Positions 27,405 through 36,213 of a stretch of 64,000 nucleotides of DNA are shown in pieces. Origin of the DNA: an uncultured Eubacterium sp. (lineage in GTDB: Bacteria > Bacillota > Clostridia > Oscillospirales > Acutalibacteraceae); assembly GCF_934561735.1 (NCBI RefSeq), contig NZ_CAKTGT010000005.1, positions 73,904 through 137,903 on the forward strand, written 5' to 3'. How positions within the stretch are numbered: position 1 is the first letter of the stretch; each line of letters begins with the position of its first letter. The position numbers and the translations under genes were made by a program. The notes under the pieces were generated by a model. That model saw only the letters and a list, made by a program, of their open reading frames with translations, was not told the origin of the DNA and searched no databases.

Positions 27405-27959
27405 TCATTCAAAGTTAAACCTATTTTTAATTATTTTAGCCGTTTCTTTTGCCGATAAATTTGTATTATCAATTTTGATATAATTTTCAAACGGTATTTC
27501 TCCGTCATTACTTACCATACGATGGTTATTATCATCATAGATTAAAAGCTTATTTGAAAACTTAATGTCTCTTTTTGACGGTTTATTTTTCAAACGATTC
27601 TCGGTTGCATTTCTTTTTAACCTTACTTCCTGTGGAGCAAAAAGTTCAACATAATACACTTCACTTCCATACTGCTTAAACATATCAACAATTTTTTGAG
27701 TATATTCCCAATCTTCTTTGCAATCAAACGCCCACATAAATGTAAAAATAAGTCCGTATTTATCACTTTTTGCAAACTCTTCAAATACAATTTCTCTGAA
27801 TTTTCTAATCACAGTTCCGTTAAACTCTCCAAAAATTTCAAGCACAGGCTCAATAGTCATATGATTATGAAAAAGCCTAAAACCGGTAATTTTGCAAAGT
27901 TCCTGTCCTACGGTCATTTTTCCTACTGCCGCATCTCCGAATAATAAAAGTAATTTCAT
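27405..27959 (-). CDS. P-loop kinase-like protein
   Basis: A 184-residue protein with an N-terminal Walker A, FGDAAVGKMT, and the layout of shikimate-kinase/AAA-type small-molecule kinases (Arg-rich lid about residues 112-130: RLKRNATENRLKNK). GAGGTG precedes the start at 27959. It stands alone, and its substrate is unknown. Confidence 0.75.
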   Translation of the reverse strand: MKLLLLFGDAAVGKMTVGQELCKITGFRLFHNHMTIEPVLEIFGEFNGTVIRKFREIVFEEFAKSDKYGLIFTFMWAFDCKEDWEYTQKIVDMFKQYGSEVYYVELFAPQEVRLKRNATENRLKNKPSKRDIKFSNKLLIYDDNNHRMVSNDGEIPFENYIKIDNTNLSAKETAKIIKNRFNFE

Positions 27960-28004
27960 TTTTTCACCTCGTTAATAAATTAATACATTCTCTGTTCAAC
28001 CTTA

Positions 28005-28044
28005 ATAAAAAACTGCCGACAAACCTAAATGTTCATCAGCAGTT
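28005..28044 (-). terminator. terminator after the 31-residue peptide gene
   Basis: A 14-bp stem (AACTGCTGATGAAC paired with GTTTGTCGGCAGTT through G-U pairs) and six T on the minus strand. It ends the FAD-PqqD-NTP_transf_5-lepA-peptide operon. Confidence 0.8.
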
Positions 28045-28067
28045 GATTTAAAATTTAATAAATCCGA

Positions 28068-28163
28068 TTATTGCCTATGAACATAACGCAAACAAGCCCA
28101 TGAATAATACATAGGCTGTCTGTACATTACTGTATCATTTACTTTTATAATCGGTTTAAACAT
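28068..28163 (-). CDS. small Tyr-rich peptide at end of PqqD/nucleotidyltransferase operon
   Basis: A 31-codon gene placed 22 nt after lepA and before a strong terminator. The ATG at 28163 has GAGGT 8 nt upstream. The peptide starts MFKPIIKVNDT and ends with an aromatic segment around PMYYSWACLRY, with one Cys. A 75-residue reading from 28295 would lie mostly inside lepA and was rejected. I know no family for it. Its operon contains a PqqD-like recognition protein and an NTP_transf_5 protein, as in some RiPP clusters, so a modified peptide is the leading idea; a chance ORF cannot be excluded. Confidence 0.5.
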   Translation of the reverse strand: MFKPIIKVNDTVMYRQPMYYSWACLRYVHRQ

Positions 28164-28185
28164 TATGTTATACCTCGTTTTATTT

Positions 28186-30006
28186 TTAATCGTCATCATC
28201 GGAGGACAAGCGGAGCACTGCCATAAAGGCTTCTTGCGGAACTTCAACAGAGCCGAACTGGCGCATACGCTTTTTACCCTCTTTTTGCTTTTCAAGGAGT
28301 TTCTTTTTACGGGTTACATCACCGCCGTAACACTTTGCAAGTACATCCTTGCGGAGTGCCTTAACAGTTTCTCTTGCGATAACCTTACCGCCGATTGCAA
28401 CCTGAATAGGAACTTCAAACAAATGACGAGGAATATATTTTTTGAGTTGTTCTGCAATTCTTCTTGCACGGGAATATGCTTTTTCTCGGTGAATGATGAA
28501 TGAAAGTGCATCAATAATATCACCGTTTAGCATTACATCAACCTTAACAAGATCGGACTTTCTGTAATCCTTCATCTCATAGTCGAACGAAGCATAGCCT
28601 CTTGTTCGTGATTTGAGTGCATCGAAGAAATCGTAAATAATTTCATTAAGCGGAAGTTCATAATGAATATCAACTCTGTCGGGAGTGATATAGTTCATAT
28701 TCTTGAATATTCCACGCTTATCCTGACACATATCCATAACAGTGCCGACAAACTCGCTCGGAACATAAATATGTGCATCTGCAAACGGTTCTTCGCAGTA
28801 ATCAATATATGCAGGGTCGGGATAATTTGTTGGGTTATCAATCTCAACCATTGTGCCGTCGGTGAGATAAATCTTATATACAACCGAAGGAACAGTAGCA
28901 ATAAGGTCAAGATTATATTCTCGGTCGAGACGTTCCTGGATGATTTCAAGATGCAAAAGCCCCAAGAAGCCGCATCTAAAACCGAAGCCGAGAGCACCCG
29001 AAGTTTCAGGCTCGTATGAAAGAGAAGCATCATTGAGTTGCAATTTTTCAAGTGCGTCACGAAGTGCCTCATAATCGGCACCGTCGGCAGGATAAAGACC
29101 GCAATACACCATCGGGTTTACATGACGATAACCCGGCAAAGCCTCATCGGCAGGATTATCTGCAGTTGTGACCGTATCACCGACATGAGCATCACCGACA
29201 GTTTTGATTGAAGCTGTTATATATCCAACCTCGCCCGCCGTGAGTTCATTTGCCTTTTCCATAGAGGTTGCACGCATATAGCCAACCTCAACAACGGTAA
29301 ATTCCGCACCGGTTGACATAATACGCATTGTGTCGCCGGCTTTGATTTTGCCCTCTTTGATTCTTACATAAACGATTACGCCACGATAGCTATCATAAAC
29401 AGAGTCGAAAATAAGAGCCTTAAGAGGCTTATTATCGTCCCCCTGCGGCGGAGCAATCTCTTTTACGATATATTCAAGGACTTCCTCAACATTTTCACCT
29501 GTTTTAGCAGAAATACGAGGAGCATCCATACAAGGAATACCCACAATATCCTCAACCTCTTGTGCCACTCTGTCAGGGTCGGCAGCCGGTAGGTCAATCT
29601 TGTTGATTACAGGCAAAATATCCAAATCGTGGTCAAGAGCCAAATAGGTATTTGCAAGAGTCTGTGCCTCTACGCCCTGCGAAGCATCAACAATAAGAAT
29701 AGCACCCTCACAAGCCGCAAGAGAACGAGAAACCTCATAGTTAAAATCGACATGGCCCGGAGTGTCAATGAGATTAAAGATATACTCCTGACCGTCTTTG
29801 GCTGTGTAATTCAGTTTTACTGCGTGGGCTTTGATTGTAATACCACGCTCACGCTCAAGGTCCATATCGTCCAAAATCTGCTCTTGCATATCACGCTTTT
29901 GAACGGAACTCGTGAGTTCAAGCAATCTGTCTGCAAGAGTTGACTTGCCGTGGTCGATATGGGCAATAATTGAAAAGTTTCTTATATTATTTTTATTAAC
30001 CGACAA
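28186..30006 (-). CDS. lepA: elongation factor 4 (LepA)
   Basis: A 606-residue ribosome-associated GTPase. G motifs are AHIDHGKST, the switch I RGITIK, DTPGH, and NKIDLP. The EF-G-like domains and the LepA-specific C-terminus (RMRQFGSVEVPQEAFMAVL) are complete. The start is TTG at 30006, 8 nt after GGAGG; no ATG is available near. LepA is often in operon with hemW or rpsT in other bacteria; here it sits inside a PqqD/nucleotidyltransferase operon (14 nt after the upstream stop). Confidence 0.97.
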   Translation of the reverse strand: MSVNKNNIRNFSIIAHIDHGKSTLADRLLELTSSVQKRDMQEQILDDMDLERERGITIKAHAVKLNYTAKDGQEYIFNLIDTPGHVDFNYEVSRSLAACEGAILIVDASQGVEAQTLANTYLALDHDLDILPVINKIDLPAADPDRVAQEVEDIVGIPCMDAPRISAKTGENVEEVLEYIVKEIAPPQGDDNKPLKALIFDSVYDSYRGVIVYVRIKEGKIKAGDTMRIMSTGAEFTVVEVGYMRATSMEKANELTAGEVGYITASIKTVGDAHVGDTVTTADNPADEALPGYRHVNPMVYCGLYPADGADYEALRDALEKLQLNDASLSYEPETSGALGFGFRCGFLGLLHLEIIQERLDREYNLDLIATVPSVVYKIYLTDGTMVEIDNPTNYPDPAYIDYCEEPFADAHIYVPSEFVGTVMDMCQDKRGIFKNMNYITPDRVDIHYELPLNEIIYDFFDALKSRTRGYASFDYEMKDYRKSDLVKVDVMLNGDIIDALSFIIHREKAYSRARRIAEQLKKYIPRHLFEVPIQVAIGGKVIARETVKALRKDVLAKCYGGDVTRKKKLLEKQKEGKKRMRQFGSVEVPQEAFMAVLRLSSDDDD

Positions 30007-30020
30007 AAAATTGTCCTCCG

Positions 30021-31112
30021 TTAATTTTTTAGTACACTTTTGAGAGTTTTTTTGGCACCTTTTCCCTTATTTTTATATCTCAAAATAAAGTGCTTGATAT
30101 ATGTAGGGAAAAGTAAATACGGTTTATCTTGCAAATATTCGTAATTTCTGTACATAAATTCCTTTTTTGGAAAAATCTTTCTGAACAGATACTTAAATTT
30201 GCCGCCATTTTCTTTAAGTATTTCTTCCATAGTTTTAGGAACACCGAAAATTCCGCCTGCAAACACTTCGTTTAAAAGGTTCAAGTCGTCTTCGGTATAA
30301 TCGGCATCATTAAACAATGCTTCAACCACTCTCATAACTTTTTGATAAAAATCATACATTTCAAACTTTTTGAATTGTTGATTGATATAATCAAAATCAA
30401 GCTTGTCATCGCTGTAATGAAGAACATACATATCACAGATAAACCTGATGCCGCAACCGCTTGAAGAATAGTGCTTGTACATATGAGCAAGAGAATAAAT
30501 ATAATTGTCCTCGGGCGACATATCATATCGTGAATTGTCACCTTCACATTTAACCGCACGCTTCCACAAATCGAGGTCAAGTTTTACCTCGCATTCATCG
30601 TCAAACAGAGTTTTGTGCATTTCCATAACCACATACGGTGCTTTAAAAAAGTCATCAGATGCAGATTGAGTACCGCACATATAAAATCCGTTTTTCTTCA
30701 TCACTTCAAAAAGAGCATCTCTTTTTTCAACACCGTAAAGCAAATCGTTATCACTCATTTGGCGCATAAGTGACTGCGGATAATAATTACGAATGATAAG
30801 CCCTTTCATAAACATATACCTTATGCCTGCTTCATCAAAATCCTTGCACAGAGCCTCACGCTCGGATGATATAATAAGATTTTTCTGAATCTCGGACAAT
30901 TTGTGGCTGTTCCATTCCTGCTTATCCTCGGCCGGCAAAAATCCCGATTTTTCAAGGCAAGGCAAAACGGCGGTATAAACCTGCTGTTTTACGGCAAGCT
31001 TGAGCACGCGCTTCATATCAACATCATCTCTCGGAACAAGCTCCGTGCCCTTTAAAGCACAAACGAGCAATTCCAAAAGATAATCTTTTTCCTTATCACC
31101 GATTTTTATCAT
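30021..31112 (-). CDS. NTP_transf_5-type nucleotidyltransferase family protein (copy 2)
   Basis: A 363-residue relative of the protein at 19655-20866. Key motif FMKGLIIRNYYPQSLMRQMS followed by DNDLL, then VVMEMHKTLFDDE. It ends in a Lys-rich tail. The family has a nucleotidyltransferase-type active site and few characterised members; related proteins modify lasso peptides. GGAGAAG inside the end of the PqqD gene serves as ribosome site and the spacing is 2 nt, so it is translated together with the PqqD-like protein, which suggests joint action. Target unknown. Confidence 0.75.
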   Translation of the reverse strand: MIKIGDKEKDYLLELLVCALKGTELVPRDDVDMKRVLKLAVKQQVYTAVLPCLEKSGFLPAEDKQEWNSHKLSEIQKNLIISSEREALCKDFDEAGIRYMFMKGLIIRNYYPQSLMRQMSDNDLLYGVEKRDALFEVMKKNGFYMCGTQSASDDFFKAPYVVMEMHKTLFDDECEVKLDLDLWKRAVKCEGDNSRYDMSPEDNYIYSLAHMYKHYSSSGCGIRFICDMYVLHYSDDKLDFDYINQQFKKFEMYDFYQKVMRVVEALFNDADYTEDDLNLLNEVFAGGIFGVPKTMEEILKENGGKFKYLFRKIFPKKEFMYRNYEYLQDKPYLLFPTYIKHFILRYKNKGKGAKKTLKSVLKN

Positions 31113-31114
31113 AC

Positions 31115-31381
31115 TTACTTCTCCAAAACGCCAAAGCCGTCAAGAGTTGCGATAAATTCGTTAACATCCTTTTCGATTTCTTCATTAGGAGCTTCGTATC
31201 TGTCTGCCATTGCTGAAACAATGCTGTCTACGGTTTGCTCTTTTTGAAGAAGAGTGAAGATGTAATTTGCGGTTTCGTTGTTATTGATAATACCCGAAAG
31301 TTCGCTTGAAAGTTTGCCTGTTGCAATAGCAAAGTCCTGACCGTCAATATTACCGAGTACTATACCTTTTTTTAATTTCAT
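31115..31381 (-). CDS. PqqD-family protein (RiPP recognition element)
   Basis: An 88-residue stand-alone PqqD-like domain: the N-terminal strands (KGIVLGNIDGQDFAIA), the SSELSGIINNNETANYIFTLL helix and IVSAMADRYEAP match the winged helix-turn-helix fold that binds leader peptides in RiPP pathways. AAGGGG precedes the start. It lies between the FAD protein and the nucleotidyltransferase. In other genomes this domain accompanies a radical SAM enzyme or a leader peptidase; none is in this operon, so its partner peptide is unproven. Confidence 0.8.
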   Translation of the reverse strand: MKLKKGIVLGNIDGQDFAIATGKLSSELSGIINNNETANYIFTLLQKEQTVDSIVSAMADRYEAPNEEIEKDVNEFIATLDGFGVLEK

Positions 31382-31405
31382 TGTAAAAACCCCTTATATA
31401 AAATT

Positions 31406-32794
31406 TTATTTATTATTTATCTCGTCAATAATTTTTTGTGCCACATAAACGCCGCTTGCGGATGCGTGTGAAAGTGAATGAGTAACACCGGAGCCGTCAC
31501 CAATTACATAAAGACCTTTATGCACGGTTTCGAGATTTTCGTCAAGTTCAACTTCCATATTGTAGAACTTAACTTCAACACCGTAAAGAAGTGTATCCGG
31601 ATTTGCAGTGCCCGGAGCAATCTTGTCGAGTGCATAAATCATCTCAATAATGCCGTCCAAAATTCTCTTTGGAAGAACAAGTGAAAGGTCACCCGGAGTG
31701 GCTGCCAAAGTAGGCTCAACCATACCCTCTTCAATACGCTTAGGATTACTTCTTCTGCCCGATACAAGGTCACCGAAACGCTGAACGATTACACCGCCGC
31801 CAAGCATATTTGAAAGGCGTGCAATGCTTTCGCCGTAGCCGTTACTGTCCTTGAACGGCTCTGAAAAATGCTTTGAAACCAAAAGTGCAAAGTTTGTATT
31901 TTCAGTTTGCTTTTCAGGGTCTTCGTAGCTGTGACCGTTAACGGTAATAATGCCGTTTGTATTTTCATTTACGACACTGCCCTTTGGATTCATACAGAAA
32001 GTACGAACAGCGTCCTCATAATTCTTTGTTCTGTAAACAATTTTGCTCTCGTAAAGTTCATCTGTAAGATGTGAGAAAACAACAGCAGGAAGTTCAACAC
32101 GAACGCCGATGTCAACACGGTTTGAATGAGTGACAATGCCGAGATGGTCGCATATACCCTCCATCCATTTGCTGCCGCTTCTGCCAACGGAAATGATACA
32201 ATCCTTGCAAGTAAACTCGCTTTTTTTACATTCAACCTTAAAGCCGTCTTCAAGTTTTTCAACGCTGTTAATGTGAGTGTTAAAGTGCCATTCAACCTTG
32301 TCCTTGAGTTCGTTATAGATGTTTTCAAGAACAACATAGTTGATGTCTGTGCCCAAATGTCTAACTGAAGCATCAAGCAAGCTAAGCTGATTTTGAATAC
32401 AAAGCTTTTTGAAATGCGAACCTGCGGTTGTGTAAAGTTTGCAGTTTTGACCGCCGTGCTCAACATTGATTTGGTCAACATACTTCATAAGTTCAATGGC
32501 TTTTTTCTTGCCGATATACTCGTAAAGTGTGCCGCCGAAATCATTTGTTATATTATACTTACCGTCGGAAAATGCACCCGCACCGCCAAAACCGCTCATA
32601 ATAGCGCAAGTTTTGCACTGAATACAAGACTTAACCTTGTCGCCGTCAATCGGGCATTTTCTCTTTGCAAGCTCGTTGCCTGCCTCAAACACGGCAATCT
32701 TTAAATCACTATGCTTGTTGATAAGCTCATATGCGGAAAAAATACCGCCCGGACCTGCACCGATAATAATTACATCATAATCTTTATTAGTCAT
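31406..32794 (-). CDS. FAD-dependent oxidoreductase (COG2509-like)
   Basis: A 462-residue flavoprotein. The dinucleotide-binding motif is VIIIGAGPGGIFSAYEL. A four-Cys segment (about residues 45-60: CPIDGDKVKSCIQCKTC) and GFGGAGAFSDGK are marks of the uncharacterised FAD-dependent dehydrogenase group. The C-terminal GDGSG loop binds FAD. I chose ATG 32794 (MTNKDYD) after AGAGGT; ATG 32818 also has a purine-rich site and cannot be excluded. It is the first gene of the operon. The reaction is unknown; members occur widely in Clostridia without PqqD, so its link to the peptide may be incidental. Confidence 0.8.
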   Translation of the reverse strand: MTNKDYDVIIIGAGPGGIFSAYELINKHSDLKIAVFEAGNELAKRKCPIDGDKVKSCIQCKTCAIMSGFGGAGAFSDGKYNITNDFGGTLYEYIGKKKAIELMKYVDQINVEHGGQNCKLYTTAGSHFKKLCIQNQLSLLDASVRHLGTDINYVVLENIYNELKDKVEWHFNTHINSVEKLEDGFKVECKKSEFTCKDCIISVGRSGSKWMEGICDHLGIVTHSNRVDIGVRVELPAVVFSHLTDELYESKIVYRTKNYEDAVRTFCMNPKGSVVNENTNGIITVNGHSYEDPEKQTENTNFALLVSKHFSEPFKDSNGYGESIARLSNMLGGGVIVQRFGDLVSGRRSNPKRIEEGMVEPTLAATPGDLSLVLPKRILDGIIEMIYALDKIAPGTANPDTLLYGVEVKFYNMEVELDENLETVHKGLYVIGDGSGVTHSLSHASASGVYVAQKIIDEINNK

Positions 32795-32904
32795 TTTGTA
32801 CCTCTCATTTAAAAACATAACACTTCCATTGAAATGAGGGGAAGTTGGCTCATTTTTGTTGTATCAGCAAAACTGAACAAAGTATCACATAATACCCTTT
32901 ATAC

Positions 32905-32932
32905 ATTTTACCATATTATAAATAAAAATCAA
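32905..32932 (-). promoter_or_regulatory. putative promoter of FAD-PqqD-nucleotidyltransferase operon
   Basis: TTGATT (32932-32927), 16 nt, TAAAAT (32910-32905) on the minus strand. The -35 overlaps the foot of the terminator of the preceding gene. Confidence 0.5.
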
Positions 32933-32972
32933 TATCTAAAATTCGTAAATTTACAAAGTTTAGATATTGATT
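32921..32972 (-). terminator. terminator after the DUF6273 gene
   Basis: AATCAATATCTAAA pairs perfectly with TTTAGATATTGATT over 14 bp, followed by five T on the minus strand. Confidence 0.8.
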
Positions 32973-32986
32973 AGGTTTTATAAAAT

Positions 32987-34564
32987 TTATTCTGTGGTTA
33001 TCCACATCGCAGGGCGGACAGCATAATTTTTGCAATTAACTGCGTAACCTCTACAATTAACCGAGGTAATAATATCATCATTAATATGACCATCACTTTT
33101 AACTTCAGCTATAGTATAAACGGACATTCTCGATGACCTCATCCACCACCAACAAGTAACAGCATCATTTTTTAAATATTCATTAGAGGTAGATACCCCT
33201 TTTGCTATTGCATAATCAGTCGGAACACATTTTCTTTCTTCGTCATTATCAAAATATTCATTTGCTTCTCTATCACTTAGTAAAAACACTTGGTCTTCTG
33301 TTTCTTTATATAATTCTGTATTATAATACGTAGAAATATGCTCTTTTTCAACATCGGTAAATGCGAAATTAAAAAAATAATCATTCAACCATTTACGAAG
33401 TGTACAAGTTTCCCAAGTAACAGCACTATATGTATCATTATACGGTTGACAATCAAGTGCTTTATCACTGATTACAAGAACTCTGTTATTTTCTTTTAAC
33501 AAAACACGCCATTCTATATCTTCTTCACCATTTGAAATATTGTTATCCTGCTCATATGAACCGTAATTTATTATATCTCCAACATTTGCCTCTTTAATTT
33601 TTTGAATTTTATATTTTTCAAATGCTTCATTAACTTTGTTTTCGCTATCTTTATAATCACCTAAAGACTCAAATTTATCAATAGCTTCTTTATATTCACC
33701 ATTAGTCATCATTTTTACAGCAAAATGATATTTAACGCTTGGGATATTTAATATAACACCAAACGAAATGCAAGCGCACGCAATTATAACTATTGATATA
33801 ATTATATTTTTTCGTTTTTTCTTCAGCTCATTCAAAACTTTTTCAGCTTCGGCAAGTTTTACTTCAGCATCTTTATATTCCGATATTTTCTTAAACTCGG
33901 TTATAGCAGAATTAACCGACGAAATGCTTTTTTGTAACAGCAAATCACAAGCATGGTTATAATGTGCTTCATATTTGAATTCTTCATAGTCAATGTTAAG
34001 CATTTCATCACAAGCATTATTGCAACAGCAACACTTTTCTTCGCTATCGTGATTTATCGTTCCACAAGAACAAAGCCACAAATCTTTATATCTAAATGTT
34101 TGCTTCGGATTTTTAACAGAAAATTTCTTATAGAAATAATCAATTTCTGTTGTATCTAAATCAATAGAATTCTGTTGAGGAAGTTCTAACCATTCAGAGT
34201 TTTCAAGAACCATATTTGTATTATCATCAAACACAATCTTTGTAACAAAAACACTAAACGCTCTTGTAGTATTATCCGGTAAAATTATAGCTTCTTTAGA
34301 GCCAAAGTTTTCATTTCTTTGTACGGTCAAATCCAAATACTGATGTTCGATTTCTTCACCGATAGGATTGCCGGAAACATCTAACGCAACGATTTTAGCA
34401 GTCAATGCTTTAATCACCTTTGATGAAATGCTCTTGAATTTCAGCTGAGCAATAATATTACCGTTAACATTATCCTTTTGCAACGCACCTGCTTCAATAA
34501 TTACCGGACTGTCATCGGTATAAAGCATAGGTGTCAAAGTAAAAACTTTTTCATATCTTGCCAT
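32987..34564 (-). CDS. DUF6273-domain membrane protein with central zinc ribbon
   Basis: A 525-residue protein. Residues about 1-165 form a beta-rich domain; about 168-185 hold a zinc ribbon (CSCG-CCCC); one membrane helix lies at about 250-272 (IIISIVIIACACISFG); then a short repeat region (about 280-320, GEYKEAIDKFESLGDYKDS) and a C-terminal DUF6273 domain (about 325-525) with IEWRVLL, TLRKWLNDYFFNFAF, WWMRSS and YAVRPAMWI. DUF6273 is common in Clostridia and is of unknown function. AGGAGA precedes the start. It follows the 93-residue membrane protein at 11 nt, in one operon. Confidence 0.8.
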   Translation of the reverse strand: MARYEKVFTLTPMLYTDDSPVIIEAGALQKDNVNGNIIAQLKFKSISSKVIKALTAKIVALDVSGNPIGEEIEHQYLDLTVQRNENFGSKEAIILPDNTTRAFSVFVTKIVFDDNTNMVLENSEWLELPQQNSIDLDTTEIDYFYKKFSVKNPKQTFRYKDLWLCSCGTINHDSEEKCCCCNNACDEMLNIDYEEFKYEAHYNHACDLLLQKSISSVNSAITEFKKISEYKDAEVKLAEAEKVLNELKKKRKNIIISIVIIACACISFGVILNIPSVKYHFAVKMMTNGEYKEAIDKFESLGDYKDSENKVNEAFEKYKIQKIKEANVGDIINYGSYEQDNNISNGEEDIEWRVLLKENNRVLVISDKALDCQPYNDTYSAVTWETCTLRKWLNDYFFNFAFTDVEKEHISTYYNTELYKETEDQVFLLSDREANEYFDNDEERKCVPTDYAIAKGVSTSNEYLKNDAVTCWWWMRSSRMSVYTIAEVKSDGHINDDIITSVNCRGYAVNCKNYAVRPAMWITTE

Positions 34565-34575
34565 TTTGTTTCTCC

Positions 34576-34857
34576 TTATATTTCAGGCAATTCGTCTGTT
34601 TCAACATTTTTCTCAACACGGGTTTGAACAGATGTAACTTTGTTGGCATTGAGGTTTTCTTGGAGTAAAAATATTACCTCGCCAAATCCGATAAACAGCA
34701 TGCCCGAAACAAATGTACCTACGCATGTTACCAAATCCCAAAGAAGCCCTACAGGTTCAAATTCATACACACCCCAAACAATAAGTCCTGCAATAAGTCC
34801 AAGTATAATTGTTAATACTCCAATAACTTTTAATGTTTTCCCTGTTGTGTTGTTCAT
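34576..34857 (-). CDS. small two-helix membrane protein
   Basis: A 93-residue protein with two hydrophobic helices (about residues 9-31 and 40-65) and a charged tail; family not recognised. GAGAGGAG precedes the ATG. It begins 16 nt after the terminator T run of the structured RNA at 34873-35051, so either readthrough or an unseen promoter drives it. Confidence 0.65.
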   Translation of the reverse strand: MNNTTGKTLKVIGVLTIILGLIAGLIVWGVYEFEPVGLLWDLVTCVGTFVSGMLFIGFGEVIFLLQENLNANKVTSVQTRVEKNVETDELPEI

Positions 34858-34872
34858 AAAATTCTCCTCTCA

Positions 34873-35051
34873 AAAATAAAAAATGCGTACAGCCAAAGCC
34901 ATACGCACAAAAAACACATAACTCCAACTGTCGCCAAACAATTACACATATATCGTAAAGAATAGTATGCATTTAAGAGCATGCATTTTTATCAAAAGAT
35001 AAAAAGACACACTATTCCCATATACGATATTAAATTGTGTAATTATTTGGC
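34873..35051 (-). ncRNA. structured RNA with own promoter and terminator, copy 1
   Basis: About 178 nt. The minus-strand promoter is at 35058-35086. The 5' end pairs with a segment near the 3' end (arms 35036-35051 and 34933-34948; GCCAAAC-type ends, one G-U). Inside it are a stem GAATAGUGUG/CAUACUAUUC and a small hairpin UUUUUAUC-UUUU-GAUAAAAA. It ends with a terminator hairpin closed by GCGTA/TACGC (34884-34907) and a T run. Copy 2 at 37376-37549 keeps the pairing with different bases. I cannot match it to a known RNA family. Confidence 0.75.
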
Positions 35052-35057
35052 AACTTT

Positions 35058-35086
35058 ATTGTAGCATAGAAAATATTTAATTGCAA
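35058..35086 (-). promoter_or_regulatory. promoter of structured RNA copy 1
   Basis: TTGCAA (35086-35081), 17 nt, TACAAT (35063-35058) on the minus strand. The surrounding 60 bp upstream is almost the same as at copy 2 (ATATTTAACATTCCGTATTG against the same with one change). Confidence 0.75.
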
Positions 35087-35145
35087 TACGGAATGTTAAA
35101 TATTTGTATATAAAAAGGGTATGCAAAGAAAGCATTATATAAACC

Positions 35146-35195
35146 CCTCAGTCGCACATAAAGTGCGACAGCTCCCCTTACAAGTAAGAGGAGCC
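35146..35195. repeat. double-hairpin intergenic repeat
   Basis: GTCGCAC-ATAAA-GTGCGAC (7 bp, perfect) followed by CTCCCCTTAC-AA-GTAAGAGGAG (9 of 10 bp). It lies just past the stop of the gene at 35210 and may act as its terminator. Similar CCCTCAGTC/CTCCCCTT elements are common between genes in gut Clostridia. Confidence 0.6.
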
Positions 35196-35209
35196 TCAAT
35201 AGGTTTTTA

Positions 35210-36088
35210 TTAAATTTTTGCCATAACTTCGTTATAAAGAGGTGTGCCGGCTCTTATTTCGCCCTCGTACACTTTACCGTTATTGAATATAACGCTTGCG
35301 AGTCTGTTTTGGACGAAAACTTCTCTTGTAACGCCTGTGCTTCTTCTCGTTCCCGACATACCGCCGACAATGGCACCTGCATCGCCAAAAAGGAAGTCAC
35401 CGATAATCATTCCTCCGACATTAGGAGTTTGCTCAATAATCGAATCGGTTTGCATTGCGATATTGCTGCCGACTTGATTAACTGCAATGACATAAGGTGC
35501 TTTGTTTGCCAAACTGACGCCGAAATTAACATTAGGTTCTATTGTAAATAACTCTCTTAAAAATCTGTCATATACATTGTCTGAAGTTTTCGGAGGCAAA
35601 ACTTGTCTTGAACCCCACATTGATTGTATAACAATTCTAACCTTGCACCCGTTCCCGTCTTCTATCGGTGTGATATATGTTTCAAAAATAATCTTACCGA
35701 GGCTTGATTCAACTAATTGCGCTTTAATGTATCCACGCTCGGGGTTTACGCTTTTTACATCTCCGCATCTTTTAAAAGCACTGTAAATCACATCTATTGA
35801 TTGCCTTATATCAAAAGGAGTCACAAACAAAAAAGTGTCGTTAGTTCTGCGGTCTCGAATTTTAAAACTCCTGTATATTTTAGGATTACCCTTGCCCTTT
35901 GTTGATAAGTCATTAACAAATGTAGGAGTTATCCAATCTTCCTGTTCTGCATTTTGAATTTCAGCCAAAGTCGATGTTTTAACATAGTATCCGTCATCTT
36001 CAACAGGCACAACATTTACAGGTGAACCGCACTCAAAGCAGAATTTTGCACCGTCAGGAAGTTTTGTTCCGCAATTAATACAATACAT
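35210..36088 (-). CDS. zinc-ribbon protein of unknown function
   Basis: A 292-residue protein starting with a zinc ribbon, YCINCGTKLPDGAKFCFECG. The middle (about residues 60-180) is a mixed alpha/beta domain I do not recognise, and a glycine-rich hydrophobic stretch (about 225-250, GGMIIGDFLFGDAGAIVGGM) could be a membrane hairpin. The ATG at 36088 follows GAGGAGAG; a TTG two codons earlier is too close to the ribosome site. Confidence 0.7.
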   Translation of the reverse strand: MYCINCGTKLPDGAKFCFECGSPVNVVPVEDDGYYVKTSTLAEIQNAEQEDWITPTFVNDLSTKGKGNPKIYRSFKIRDRRTNDTFLFVTPFDIRQSIDVIYSAFKRCGDVKSVNPERGYIKAQLVESSLGKIIFETYITPIEDGNGCKVRIVIQSMWGSRQVLPPKTSDNVYDRFLRELFTIEPNVNFGVSLANKAPYVIAVNQVGSNIAMQTDSIIEQTPNVGGMIIGDFLFGDAGAIVGGMSGTRRSTGVTREVFVQNRLASVIFNNGKVYEGEIRAGTPLYNEVMAKI

Positions 36089-36213
36089 TTTCAACTCTCC
36101 TCATTTGGTTTATTTTTATCTTGGCTTATTGTTTATACTAATATTACTACCTGTTGGGTATTTATGTCAACAAACCTTAAACGAACAGTACCGAAAAGCG
36201 GACAATAAAAAAA

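Noticed and set aside
34873..35051. Calling the structured RNA a 6S RNA
   Set aside because: Size and long stem are suggestive, but I cannot see the typical central bubble, and two near-adjacent copies with hexa-U inner hairpins do not fit what I know of 6S.
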